Assembly: GCA_002353285.1 (NCBI GenBank)
Contig: DEJJ01000029.1
Span: 95,093 to 159,092, forward strand
Source of the DNA: Porphyromonadaceae bacterium UBA2751
GTDB taxonomy: Bacteria; Bacteroidota; Bacteroidia; Bacteroidales; Muribaculaceae
Reading direction: 5' to 3'
Length of the DNA: 64,000 nucleotides
The notes below the pieces were generated by a model that had not been told where the DNA came from, did no database searches, and saw nothing but the letters and a program-made list of their open reading frames with translations. The position numbers were made by a program, and so were the translations under genes. Below are positions 7,842-16,391 of the stretch, piece after piece. Numbering within the stretch: position 1 is the first letter of the stretch; each line of letters opens with the position of its first letter.

Positions 7842-8381
7842 TTATTCCTTGATGAGGGTAGCGCCCTTCTTGAGAGCTTCCTCATTCATGGGGATAAGGT
7901 GCCAGTGGCGCTCGGGCAGAGTCTTCTTGAGGCCCTTGAGCACGTTCTCGATGGTGACGATGGGCTTAACCTTGAGGTAAGCACCAAGGACAATCATGTT
8001 GAAGGCCTTGCTGTTGTTGATCTCGATGGTAGCCTCGGTAGCCTCGATGCGATAGATCTTGATATCGGTGCGAGTGGGAGGCGTGTTGATGCCGTAGCTA
8101 TCGTAGATGAGCACTCCGCCTGGCTTGACCATCTTCTCGAACTTGTCGAGACTCTGCTGGTTGAGAACCACAGCTGTGTCGTACATGTTGAGGATGGGAG
8201 AGCTAATGCGCTCGTCGCTCACGATAACGGTAACGTTGGCCGTGCCACCGCGCTGCTCTGGTCCATAAGAAGGCATCCAAGTGACTTCCTTGTCTTCCAT
8301 CAATCCAGAGTAAGCGAGAATCTTACCCATAGAGAGGACACCCTGTCCTCCAAATCCTGCAATTACTATTTCTTCTTTCAT
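7842..8381 (-). CDS. 2-oxoacid:ferredoxin oxidoreductase, gamma subunit (VorC/KorC type)
   Basis: Gamma subunit of a CoA-dependent 2-oxoacid:ferredoxin oxidoreductase, which oxidatively decarboxylates a 2-oxoacid (2-oxoglutarate or branched-chain) to the acyl-CoA and reduces ferredoxin in the cytoplasm. The 179 residues match the family: the N-terminal IAGFGGQGVLSMGKILA nucleotide-binding-like loop, then GPEQRGGTANVTVIVS. It is the last of four genes on the minus strand (ferredoxin, alpha, beta, gamma) and starts 2 bp after the beta subunit stop. Substrate choice between 2-oxoglutarate and 2-oxoisovalerate cannot be decided from sequence by eye, so I give no symbol. Confidence 0.9.
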   Translation of the reverse strand: MKEEIVIAGFGGQGVLSMGKILAYSGLMEDKEVTWMPSYGPEQRGGTANVTVIVSDERISSPILNMYDTAVVLNQQSLDKFEKMVKPGGVLIYDSYGINTPPTRTDIKIYRIEATEATIEINNSKAFNMIVLGAYLKVKPIVTIENVLKGLKKTLPERHWHLIPMNEEALKKGATLIKE

Positions 8382-8383
8382 GA

Positions 8384-9148
8384 TTATTCTTTATTTTTTA
8401 AATCACCCAATGGGTACTTAGCAAACATGTTCTCTTGTAGCCACTCGTTGGCTTTCACTGGAGTGAGCTTCCAACCAGTGTTGCAGGTGCTGACAACCTC
8501 AACAACCGAGCAACCCTTGCCATCCATACTGTTTTGGAAGGCCTTCTTGAGAGCGGCTTTGGTCTTGCGTACAGCAGCTGGGCTGTAAACAGTTTGACGG
8601 GTAACATAGCAAGTACCGTCGAGCTGAGCCAGCAGGTTGCTGATAGCCAAAGGATAACCATTGAGGTCGGCGCGGCGTCCGTAAGGGCAAGTAGCGGTCT
8701 TCTGACCAAGGAGAGTGGTAGGTGCCATCTGTCCACCAGTCATACCATAGATGGCATTGTTGATGAAGATGATGACGATGTTCTCGCCACGGTTAGCAGC
8801 GTGGATAGTCTCGGCAGTACCAATGGCCGAGAGGTCACCGTCGCCCTGATAGGTGAAGACGAGCTTGTCGGGCATGAGTCGCTTGGTAGCGGTAGCCATA
8901 GCTGGAGCGCGTCCGTGAGCGGCCTCAAGCCAGTCGATGTCGATGTAGTTGTAGGCGAAAACGGCGCAACCTACAGGAGAAACGCCGATAGCCTTTTCTT
9001 GCAGTCCCATTTCTTCGATAACCTCGGCAACGAGTTTGTGCACAACACCATGGCTACAGCCTGGGCAGTAGTGCATGTGAGCGTCGTTGAGAAGGCTCGG
9101 TTTCTTATAAACCCTGTTTTCGGGGCGGATTATATCGTTAAGTTCCAT
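8384..9148 (-). CDS. 2-oxoacid:ferredoxin oxidoreductase, beta subunit (TPP-binding)
   Basis: Thiamine-diphosphate-binding subunit of the complex. The 254-residue protein contains the cofactor motif GDGDLSAIGTAETIHAANRG followed by FINNAIYGMTGGQMAPTT, the classic GDG-to-NN spacing. The N-terminal CPGCSHG is typical of beta subunits in this family. It lies between the alpha subunit gene (29 bp upstream) and the gamma subunit gene (2 bp downstream), so the enzyme is complete and co-transcribed. Together with the small ferredoxin-like subunit it gives anaerobic acyl-CoA synthesis coupled to reduced ferredoxin. Confidence 0.93.
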   Translation of the reverse strand: MELNDIIRPENRVYKKPSLLNDAHMHYCPGCSHGVVHKLVAEVIEEMGLQEKAIGVSPVGCAVFAYNYIDIDWLEAAHGRAPAMATATKRLMPDKLVFTYQGDGDLSAIGTAETIHAANRGENIVIIFINNAIYGMTGGQMAPTTLLGQKTATCPYGRRADLNGYPLAISNLLAQLDGTCYVTRQTVYSPAAVRKTKAALKKAFQNSMDGKGCSVVEVVSTCNTGWKLTPVKANEWLQENMFAKYPLGDLKNKE

Positions 9149-9177
9149 AATGGTCTTGTAATGATTAAAAAAGTTGA

Positions 9178-10269
9178 TTATCCTAATTTGTTAACCAGTT
9201 TCTCTTTGAGTGCGTTGAGAATCTCGTCGGGAGCGGGAACGTTGCCACCCAGGCGGCAGAAGAGGTCAACTGGGTAGTTGCACTCGGTAGCGAGCTTGAT
9301 GTCCTCGATCATTTGACCAGCGCTTAGCTCCACGCTAAGGATTCCCTTAACGCCCTGAGCTGCCTTGCGGATAGCGTCAACTGGGAAAGGCCAGAGAGTG
9401 ATGGGTCGAGCGATGCCGACCTTGATACCTTCCTCAGCAGCGAGTTCCATAGCCTTATGGCTAATGCGTGCCATGCTACCGAAAGCTACAATCAGGTAGT
9501 CGCAATCGTCGGTGTTGATGAGCTCGCAACGTTGCTCATTCTTCTCAATCTCGCGATAGGTAGCCTGGAAGCGATGGTTGTTTTCCTCCATCTTGTCGTC
9601 GTCGAGCTCGAGCGAAGTGATGATGTTCTTTGGGCGCATGCCCTTGCGGCCGTTAACAGCCCATGGGCAGTTCTCGCGAATCCATTCCTCAGTGTGACGT
9701 GGGCGCTGCTCGGGGAGCACCACTTTCTCCATCATTTGGCCAATAACGCCGTCGGCAAGGATCATAGAGACTGCGCGATACTTGAACGCAAGGTCCCAAC
9801 CGAGAGCCACGAAATCAACCATTTCCTGGACTGATGCAGGAGCGAGCGTAATCAAGCGGTAGTCGCCATGACCACCACCCTTAACAGCCTGGAAGTAGTC
9901 GGCCTGCGAGGGATGAATGGTACCTAGACCAGGTCCACCACGCATTACGTTAATCACCAATGCGGGAACTTCGCTAGCAGCCATGTAACTCATACCTTCT
10001 TGCATCAGGCTAAAGCCTGGGCTTGAGGTAGAAGTGAGAACAGTCTTGCCGCACGAAGCGCCAGCATACACCATGTTGATAGCAGCGACCTCACTCTCGG
10101 CTTGCAGAACTACCATACCAGTAGTTTCCCACGGCATTTCTTCTTCAAGTTTCTCGAGAACCTCGGACTGCGGGGTAATAGGATAACCAAAATAGCCATC
10201 GGCACCATAGCGAATAGCAGCGACAGCGAGAGCCTCATTACCCTTCATTAATGTTACTTTATCGTTCAT
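9178..10269 (-). CDS. 2-oxoacid:ferredoxin oxidoreductase, alpha subunit (VorB/KorA type)
   Basis: Alpha subunit, 363 residues, of the four-part oxidoreductase. The N-terminal GYPITPQSEVLEKL and the AESEVAAINMVYGAS-like segment (here QAESEVAAINMVYAGASCGK) are characteristic of the pyrimidine-side domain that completes the thiamine site. STSSPGFSLMQEGMSY and GGPGLGTIHPSQADYFQA follow as in the family. The gene sits 44 bp downstream of the 4Fe-4S subunit and 29 bp upstream of the beta subunit. NCBI-style naming in Bacteroidales is usually 3-methyl-2-oxobutanoate dehydrogenase subunit VorB, but the related KorA (2-oxoglutarate) cannot be excluded. Confidence 0.92.
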   Translation of the reverse strand: MNDKVTLMKGNEALAVAAIRYGADGYFGYPITPQSEVLEKLEEEMPWETTGMVVLQAESEVAAINMVYAGASCGKTVLTSTSSPGFSLMQEGMSYMAASEVPALVINVMRGGPGLGTIHPSQADYFQAVKGGGHGDYRLITLAPASVQEMVDFVALGWDLAFKYRAVSMILADGVIGQMMEKVVLPEQRPRHTEEWIRENCPWAVNGRKGMRPKNIITSLELDDDKMEENNHRFQATYREIEKNEQRCELINTDDCDYLIVAFGSMARISHKAMELAAEEGIKVGIARPITLWPFPVDAIRKAAQGVKGILSVELSAGQMIEDIKLATECNYPVDLFCRLGGNVPAPDEILNALKEKLVNKLG

Positions 10270-10313
10270 CGTTTCTACGGTTTTGTTTTTTTAGGTTGAA
10301 TACAATAGTTGTT

Positions 10314-10544
10314 TTACTTCTCCACAACACGATATACCTCGATGCAAGCGTCGGGGCATACTAGAGCACAGCTCTGGCATCCGATGCACTTGTCGGGATT
10401 AGCCATGTAGGCATAATGGTAACCTCGGTTGTTAACTTCATTTTTCTTTAGGTCAAGCACATCGCTAGGGCAAGCCACAACGCAGAGGTTGCAGCCCTTG
10501 CAGCGCTCGGTGTTGACCGTTACTGCTCCATGAATTTTTGCCAT
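10314..10544 (-). CDS. 2x[4Fe-4S] ferredoxin-like subunit of the oxidoreductase (delta)
   Basis: 76-residue electron-transfer subunit. Two canonical cluster motifs are visible, CKGCNLCVVACP and CIGCQSCALVCP, each Cys-x2-Cys-x2-Cys-x3-Cys-Pro. The first three Cys of each motif plus the last Cys of the other would bind the two clusters that pass electrons from the thiamine site to free ferredoxin. It is the promoter-proximal gene of the four-gene minus-strand operon, preceded by a TATCTTTG -7 box. Such a delta-first order is common for VorD/KorD in Bacteroidales. Confidence 0.92.
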   Translation of the reverse strand: MAKIHGAVTVNTERCKGCNLCVVACPSDVLDLKKNEVNNRGYHYAYMANPDKCIGCQSCALVCPDACIEVYRVVEK

Positions 10545-10574
10545 ATTATTTTAAAGTGTTTTAGTTAAGTCTTG

Positions 10575-10582
10575 CAAAGATA
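10575..10582 (-). promoter_or_regulatory. -7 box of the oxidoreductase operon
   Basis: TATCTTTG on the minus strand, 31 bp before the ferredoxin-subunit ATG. No matching -33 box at the usual spacing. The rest of the 10545-10849 intergenic stretch shows no gene, only the terminator at 10782-10826. Confidence 0.5.
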
Positions 10583-10781
10583 CAAAACATCTTATAATTT
10601 ATCACTATTTTTAGCAAAGAATTTTTCCACAAGCCAACATTGATTTTGTTTTTCAAGTTAATGAGCATAGATTTGAACGAGACTTTGTCCTGTTGCACAT
10701 TGACTTGTTGACATATAGCAATTGATAGTATATATACCAATTCATTTTGGAAAGTTCTTGTAAACTACCGTGTTATTTACA

Positions 10782-10826
10782 ACAAAAGAGGCTGTTCCAT
10801 AAGAATTATGCCACAGCCTCTTTTGC
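10782..10826 (-). terminator. Terminator of the C10/dockerin gene
   Basis: Outer stem CAAAAGAGGCTGT (10783-10795) with ACAGCCTCTTTTG (10813-10825), inner stem CATAA/TTATG (10798-10802 with 10806-10810). The A- and T-rich outer arms make it active in either direction. It lies 24 bp beyond the minus-strand stop. Confidence 0.75.
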
Positions 10827-10849
10827 TTCTCGTTCCCGATTCCCTAACA

Positions 10850-13279
10850 CTAGTCGTCCCCCAACATCCTGTTGTAGATTACTGTCACGTCGTTGGAATT
10901 GACAGCACCGTCAAAGTTAACGTCACACGTGATATAATAAGATGTATCGTTATTAACGATGCGATTGTATAGAACAGTAAGGTCGTTAGCATTTACCGAG
11001 CCGTCGCAGTTCACATCACATGGATCACCAATTCTGTATCTAGGAGAACTTGAAATAAATTTTTTAACTGGTCCATCCTCAAAATTATAATAGTTAACAG
11101 AATAAACCTCGGCAAAATACACATTAGGGGGCAAATTTTCAAAGTTAAAGTAAATGGTCTTGGTTCCATGAGCAGGCAGATATACCTCTTGCCTTGACTC
11201 GCTTACTAAATAACCCTTATAATAAGAACCATCACTAAGTTTTACCATTGTAAAAAGCTTAGCATAGATATAATTATAATAATCGTTACCGCCCTCGCTT
11301 GTGATTACTGATTCGAGCTTAAACGTGTTTCCATATATCACATTATTGGCATTAGCATCGAGTGCACGATTGGTTGCTGAAAAAATGAAAGCGCCTAGAT
11401 TATCTATATTAATAGCAGCATTACAGTAGTAAGATGAAGTAGTATTTAACCAAACGACGTCGTTTCGAGGAGATATAACAATTGCGGTTGAACCAGCACG
11501 TTTTGGATAGAATGATATTATGGCCATATTGCTTGAACCTCGGGGGACATGGACTGTAGTGCCGCCTACCAGTTCTAGTGCACTACCACCTTGTGGGGGA
11601 GTGGCCCAAAGGTATAATGGAATCTCCTCGTCCATACGGTCAATATTATCGACCTTCACATAGACATTGAGAAGAGCACCTTTTTGTTTCACAGTATTGT
11701 AGTACATAATCTGAGCATTAACACCAGAGTCGCTGCGCTTATGATCCAAAACAGACAACTTCAGGGTATCGCCCTTGATATCAGCACGGATATAATTGAG
11801 CCCAGATTTATGACATACATACCATCTTGAATTACCAGTTTCTCGACAGATGGGTCTCAGAATATAGGTTCCATCGGCATAACCATATCCAAAATTAAGA
11901 TTGCGAAAAAAAGTCATAGACTGATTATATGATAAGGTGGTGTCACTAACTAAATCAAAATAAGATGCAATGTGAGTGTGACCATCAGCGTTCAATACTT
12001 CCCAACCCAAGTCGAAAGTTCTAGACATAGCAGGATTATTGTTTAATACATTAGCTCCTATTCTAATGCTAAACCTACCATTGCTTTGGCGTATGTAAGT
12101 ATCACTGCCATAGCCACAAGCAGTCACTTCGGCAACAGAGTTCTGCTCGTTGGTCGACACATTATCTGGTTCCAAACCAATAATCATGCGTTGGCCGAAC
12201 TGAAGGCTATAATCAAATGGCATATTGTTGATTGAGGGGTTGAGTGCCTCTAGTTTGTAGTAGCCGTCATACAGCCCTCGGTTGCCCCAGTTGAAATGAT
12301 AATAGCCATTTCCATCATAACCATCACAAATGAAGGATTGAGACCAACTCCCATCGTGCGTGTCGGCGGTATAAAGCACAGGACGACCGGCACGTAGTTC
12401 AGTTAGGATAAAGTTCTCCCACTCTGAAGGAGTATAATCGCAGCGCCACACTTGTCGAGCTTTTCTGCTGAAATGAAGCCAATATTCGATAGTCTCGACA
12501 AAATCGGTTGCTGGAACAAAGCTTGTGTCAAAATCGGCCCTAACGGCTTGTGCACAAGAACGCATAAGCTTTGCAACTGCAACATATGTCGGATCGCTCT
12601 CACTGCCAACATGGTACGGATAAAAAAGCTTCATATTATCCCAGTCTATGTGTCCACAATTATAATACGGGCAATGGATGTTATGTGTTGCAGTGTAATA
12701 CCCGGGTATTGAAGTTAAAGAACTGGGCCATCTGTAGTAATACATCACTTGTGCCAAAGCCGTTGCCGTGCTGCCTGTCAAGCAATACTCACCGTTCAAA
12801 TCAGGACACTTTAAATTAAATGGCTGATCTTGTCCCCATTGGGTTTTAATTAATGGATGAACTATATTACCATCGGCCTTCGTGGAAGGTGGTGCAGCGT
12901 GGTTACTCTGATTGATTTGAGCAGCATACTGACCGAGCAAGCCCTTCATATTCTCAGGAATAATCTCATAATCAAAACTGCCATGGTCGCAGTAACCCAA
13001 AATCTTCTCGGTGCGCGAGTCACCGCTTACTATGACAAAGCCTTTGTCATCTTTGGCGTTAAACACATAATAGGCAACGCCGCCTTGCGATGCATCAATT
13101 GTACTGCGTGGAACCTGCAATGTTTTTGATGCATCGACCGCTCCCATGTTCTTATCATGCATAAACTTAGCAGCAATGCTCTGAGCACTGGACATATTCA
13201 CTTGCTGGGCATGCACATTAATGCTTAGTACAGCAAGAGAACAAACAAATATCGTTACTAAAAATCTAATCTTATTCAT
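10850..13279 (-). CDS. Secreted C10 (streptopain-like) protein with dockerin, catalytic Cys replaced by Ser
   Basis: 809 residues. Signal peptide at 1-24 (ending NVHAQ), then a Spi/PepSY-like propeptide to about 130 and a C10 papain-like domain (about 140-370). Beta-sandwich-like regions follow, and a type I dockerin fills about 745-809, with two calcium loops DVNCDGSVNANDLT and DVNFDGAVNSNDVT. In C10 peptidases the nucleophile lies in TGCVATA. Here the segment reads LTGSTATALAQVMYYY, with Ser170 (codon AGC, plus-strand 12770-12772) at the Cys position. His328 (YHFNWG) is kept, but the usual WGWGG after it is WGNRG. The fold is clear; peptidase activity is doubtful. The dockerin implies docking to a cohesin, none of which is visible here. 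Confidence 0.82.
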   Translation of the reverse strand: MNKIRFLVTIFVCSLAVLSINVHAQQVNMSSAQSIAAKFMHDKNMGAVDASKTLQVPRSTIDASQGGVAYYVFNAKDDKGFVIVSGDSRTEKILGYCDHGSFDYEIIPENMKGLLGQYAAQINQSNHAAPPSTKADGNIVHPLIKTQWGQDQPFNLKCPDLNGEYCLTGSTATALAQVMYYYRWPSSLTSIPGYYTATHNIHCPYYNCGHIDWDNMKLFYPYHVGSESDPTYVAVAKLMRSCAQAVRADFDTSFVPATDFVETIEYWLHFSRKARQVWRCDYTPSEWENFILTELRAGRPVLYTADTHDGSWSQSFICDGYDGNGYYHFNWGNRGLYDGYYKLEALNPSINNMPFDYSLQFGQRMIIGLEPDNVSTNEQNSVAEVTACGYGSDTYIRQSNGRFSIRIGANVLNNNPAMSRTFDLGWEVLNADGHTHIASYFDLVSDTTLSYNQSMTFFRNLNFGYGYADGTYILRPICRETGNSRWYVCHKSGLNYIRADIKGDTLKLSVLDHKRSDSGVNAQIMYYNTVKQKGALLNVYVKVDNIDRMDEEIPLYLWATPPQGGSALELVGGTTVHVPRGSSNMAIISFYPKRAGSTAIVISPRNDVVWLNTTSSYYCNAAINIDNLGAFIFSATNRALDANANNVIYGNTFKLESVITSEGGNDYYNYIYAKLFTMVKLSDGSYYKGYLVSESRQEVYLPAHGTKTIYFNFENLPPNVYFAEVYSVNYYNFEDGPVKKFISSSPRYRIGDPCDVNCDGSVNANDLTVLYNRIVNNDTSYYITCDVNFDGAVNSNDVTVIYNRMLGDD

Positions 13280-13312
13280 AATTGTTATATGTTTGGGGGT
13301 ATGTTACTATTG

Positions 13313-14659
13313 CTAAATCAGAAAGAGTGCGGCTAGAGAGATAGCAGCAATGGTTGTGATACCCATGATGAGGGTCATGACGGTGAAGGAGCGGTAGCCG
13401 TCGGTGGTGCGGATTCCGCCAAAGCCTGTGACTACCCAAAAGTAGCTGTCGTTGGCGTGCGAGACAGTCATAGCACCTGCGCCTATCGCCATAACTACAA
13501 GGGTTGCGGCAAATGGTGTGGTGAAGCCAAGCGCATGCATCATCGAGCCTGCGTCGCTAAACATTCCCATAAGACTTGCCGTGGTGGTGATTGCCACAGT
13601 GGAAGAGCCTTGCGCCGACTTGAGGATGGCAGCAATCAAGAAGGGGAAGACAACGCCTAGCACCGAAAGCGTGCCAGTGTATTGCTTTAAAATCTCGACA
13701 AAACCACTCTCGATTATCACGGTGCCGAGAACGCTACCAGCGGCTGTGATGAAGATGATGGGGCCAGCTGTCATTAGCGAGTCGTTGATGATACCATAGG
13801 ACTGCTTGAACAAATGACGCTTGGCCAGCAACGGCAGGCAGCACAAGAATGCCACCATAAGGGCTATGACTGGTTTGCCAAGGAATGTAAAGATTGCAGC
13901 GAGCCACTCGGGCATTGCCACAAGCGATGCCACGCTGCCCATTGCCATGAGTAGCACCGGAACTATAATGGGGAGGAATGATAGGAATGCCGAGGGATTG
14001 TTCTTGTCGTCAATGCTGGTGTCCTCGTCAAAATCAACACCAACAGTCGTTATTTTCTTCCCCACTTTGCCGGCAAAGAAATAAGCGGGGATGAGAGATA
14101 TAAGCGATATAACCACTCCCACAGCGATGACCATGAGAAGGTCGTCGTCAAGGCCCATCATTCCGGCAGCGGCAACGGGGCCTGGTGTGGGTGGGATGAA
14201 GACGTGAGAGGCAAAGAGACCTGCTCCGAGGGCGAGCATGAGGCTTGCCTGGGGGTGAGCAGTGCGACGTGCCAGCGACTTTCCGATGGGGCTCACAAGC
14301 ACAAAACCACTATCGCAGAATACTGGTATCGACACAATCCAGCCAATTAGCATCATAGCCAAGCGAGGGAACCTGCGCCCCACTACCCTCTCAACGCCAC
14401 GCGCCATCGACAATGCAGCACCAGTCTTTTCGAGCACGGTGCCTATGATAGTGCCAAAGATTATCACAAGTCCTATTCCTGTGAAAATTCCCGAGAATCC
14501 CTTACCAATTACGTCAGGTATGCTCTTTAACGGCACGCCAAGTACCATTGCCAACAAGAGCGCCGTGGCGATTATGGCAATGAAAGGATGAATTTTCCAC
14601 CTAGAGATGGCAACAATCATCAATAAGATTGCTAATATGAAGATGAGGAGGGTAGACAA
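13313..14659 (-). CDS. GntP-family gluconate/organic-acid permease
   Basis: Inner-membrane transporter of the Gnt family (gluconate or similar hydroxy acid with protons). About 448 residues with some 12 hydrophobic segments. Family motifs visible include IPVFCDSGFVLVSPIGKSLA and HVFIPPTPGPVAAAG. The open frame extends to a GTG at 14710 inside a palindrome, but family alignment places the first membrane helix at LLIFILAILLMIVAIS, so I use the TTG at 14659. The ATG at 14620 would cut that helix off. The start is therefore uncertain. The TPR-protein gene lies upstream, separated by a palindromic terminator, so this permease probably has its own promoter. No sugar-acid catabolic genes are adjacent. 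Confidence 0.85.
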   Translation of the reverse strand: MSTLLIFILAILLMIVAISRWKIHPFIAIIATALLLAMVLGVPLKSIPDVIGKGFSGIFTGIGLVIIFGTIIGTVLEKTGAALSMARGVERVVGRRFPRLAMMLIGWIVSIPVFCDSGFVLVSPIGKSLARRTAHPQASLMLALGAGLFASHVFIPPTPGPVAAAGMMGLDDDLLMVIAVGVVISLISLIPAYFFAGKVGKKITTVGVDFDEDTSIDDKNNPSAFLSFLPIIVPVLLMAMGSVASLVAMPEWLAAIFTFLGKPVIALMVAFLCCLPLLAKRHLFKQSYGIINDSLMTAGPIIFITAAGSVLGTVIIESGFVEILKQYTGTLSVLGVVFPFLIAAILKSAQGSSTVAITTTASLMGMFSDAGSMMHALGFTTPFAATLVVMAIGAGAMTVSHANDSYFWVVTGFGGIRTTDGYRSFTVMTLIMGITTIAAISLAALFLI

Positions 14660-14698
14660 AAGGCAAATTTTAAGTGGTAAAAAGTTAAGTGTTAAGTA

Positions 14699-14726
14699 TA
14701 AATCCCCCACCTAGGTGGGGGATTTA
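14699..14726. terminator. Perfect 28-bp palindrome, probable terminator
   Basis: TAAATCCCCCACCT joined directly to its reverse complement gives 14-bp arms with no spacer. It lies 10 bp beyond the TPR gene stop (minus strand), immediately next to a GTTAAGT heptamer repeat (14684-14698). It belongs with the C/G-rich palindromes at 7791 and 48145. Confidence 0.6.
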
Positions 14727-14736
14727 TGAGATATTT

Positions 14737-16347
14737 TTAGCGCTCTTGGAAGTTAAGTTGTGAGTTGTTGAGCAAAGTGTTGAATGCTGGCTCGGAACGC
14801 AGTGGCGCGATATTGACATAGGGGTCGTCGTTGAGCTTGATGTCATAAAGACCTCCATAACCGTTGGCAAGACATGACTCCAAGTACTTGATGCCCTGTG
14901 CCTTGTTGCCCATAGCAGCCTGAAGCGCTGCAGCGTAGTAATAGGTTTCGCCACCGATAGCTGGATAGTCCTGAATCATCTTGTTGATCCACTCGTTAGC
15001 TTCGTCGTCGCGACCGAGTTCATGAAGAGCAAATCCACGCAGCGACTCGATGTCGTCGGGATCGAGAGTGAGCACTTTTTCAAAGTCGGCCTTAGCGGCG
15101 GCAGCGTTTTTGAGGTGCTTCTTGTTGAGCCAAGCGCGCAGCATGAGCGCGTCGGCGCTATTAGGAGAGGCATTGATGGCCTTGGTGACCAAAGGGAGTG
15201 CGTCCTTGTACTTCTTTTGGGCGATGAGCATCCTTGCCTTGGCCAGCAGAGTGGGTGCGTAGTTCTCGTTGAGCACGAGTGCCTGGTCGAGAGTCTTCAT
15301 AGCGGTGCTGTAGTTACCGCCCTTGCCCTGACGGAGCTCAATCTTGCTTCGCAGGATGTAGGGGTCGGGGCTTGTTGGGTCGGCAGCAATGCCCTTGTTG
15401 GCATAGTTGTAGGCCTGATCGTAATCACCGAGCTGGTAGAGACATGTAGCCTCGTCGTTGTAGATGGTGGAATACTCCATGAGATTGTTGTCGGTGATAG
15501 TCTTGAGGTCGCGCAAAGCCTGGCCATAGTGCTTGTAGTTGAGAGCAATAGCCGAGCGCACGCGGTAGAAGATGCCCGTGCGAGGATTATCGTCGGTAGC
15601 ACTGCGCAGCGAAGCCATGACATCGTCGTAATGCTCACGAGAGAGGTCGAAAAGTCGGTTGATCGAAGCACCGTTATCGTTGGTAGCGCTCATAGCGATG
15701 AGATAAGTGTCGCTTGCGTCGCGATACTTGCCAAGCAGTTCCTGGACATAGGCACGGTTGAGATAAACCTTAGGCTCGGCAGGATAGAGAGTCATGGCAT
15801 TGTTGACCCACTTCATGGCGTCCTCGCTCTTGCCTTCTTTAGCAGCGACACACCCCAGGAAGAACATGGCATCGTAGTTGCGTGGCTGCTGCTGCAGAAT
15901 AGACTCATACTGCTTCTTTGCCACCTCGTAGTTGCCAGCCTGATAGGCCCATCGACCCTTCATGTCGACCCAAGTGAGATTGGTGGGATTGATGGTACCA
16001 GCCTTCTCAATGTCCTTGATTTCGTCGGCAAGGTTTCCCTTGATGTCGTGTAGCCTGGCTCTTAAGAGATAGGCGTCGTAGAGCAGCTCGGATTCCTTGG
16101 CAGGTGCAAGCTCGATAGTGCGATTGACATCGGCGATAGCAGCATCGTAGTCGTTGTTATAGTAAAGCTGATTGGCCCTCATGAACAAAGCGTTGTAGTC
16201 GTCGGGGTTCTTAGCGATGTGATCGTTATAGACCTTCATAACGGCCTGAGTGATTTTGTCGGGTTCCTGCTGTTGCGCCATAGCTGTGAAGCATGCAACC
16301 GAAGCCATTAGCAGCAAAGCCAGGATGAGTGATTTTCTAAATTTCAT
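14737..16347 (-). CDS. Secreted TPR-repeat protein
   Basis: 536 residues with a signal peptide (MKFRKSLILALLLMASVACFTAMA) and tandem tetratricopeptide repeats covering most of the chain. Examples are ALFMRANQLYYNNDYDAAIADVNRTIEL, AMFFLGCVAAKEGKSEDAMKWV and ATCLYQLGDYDQAYNYANKGIAADP. TPR arrays bind other proteins, and a periplasmic location suggests a scaffold or assembly role, but no partner can be named. It lies downstream of rsmE on the same strand with 44 bp between, so the two may be co-transcribed. It is closed by the 28-bp palindrome. No enzymatic domain is recognised. Confidence 0.85.
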   Translation of the reverse strand: MKFRKSLILALLLMASVACFTAMAQQQEPDKITQAVMKVYNDHIAKNPDDYNALFMRANQLYYNNDYDAAIADVNRTIELAPAKESELLYDAYLLRARLHDIKGNLADEIKDIEKAGTINPTNLTWVDMKGRWAYQAGNYEVAKKQYESILQQQPRNYDAMFFLGCVAAKEGKSEDAMKWVNNAMTLYPAEPKVYLNRAYVQELLGKYRDASDTYLIAMSATNDNGASINRLFDLSREHYDDVMASLRSATDDNPRTGIFYRVRSAIALNYKHYGQALRDLKTITDNNLMEYSTIYNDEATCLYQLGDYDQAYNYANKGIAADPTSPDPYILRSKIELRQGKGGNYSTAMKTLDQALVLNENYAPTLLAKARMLIAQKKYKDALPLVTKAINASPNSADALMLRAWLNKKHLKNAAAAKADFEKVLTLDPDDIESLRGFALHELGRDDEANEWINKMIQDYPAIGGETYYYAAALQAAMGNKAQGIKYLESCLANGYGGLYDIKLNDDPYVNIAPLRSEPAFNTLLNNSQLNFQER

Positions 16348-16391
16348 AGTGTGAGTGTGAGTAAAAAGTAAGATATTTTAAAGCTAAAAAA

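Noticed and set aside
14660..14710. GTG start at 14710 for the GntP permease
   Set aside because: The first codons lie in a terminator palindrome and a heptamer repeat; family alignment fits a start at or after 14659.
15022..16053. Plus-strand open frame of about 340 codons opposite the TPR gene
   Set aside because: The minus strand encodes a clear signal peptide and TPR repeats; the plus frame has no recognisable domain and no promoter.
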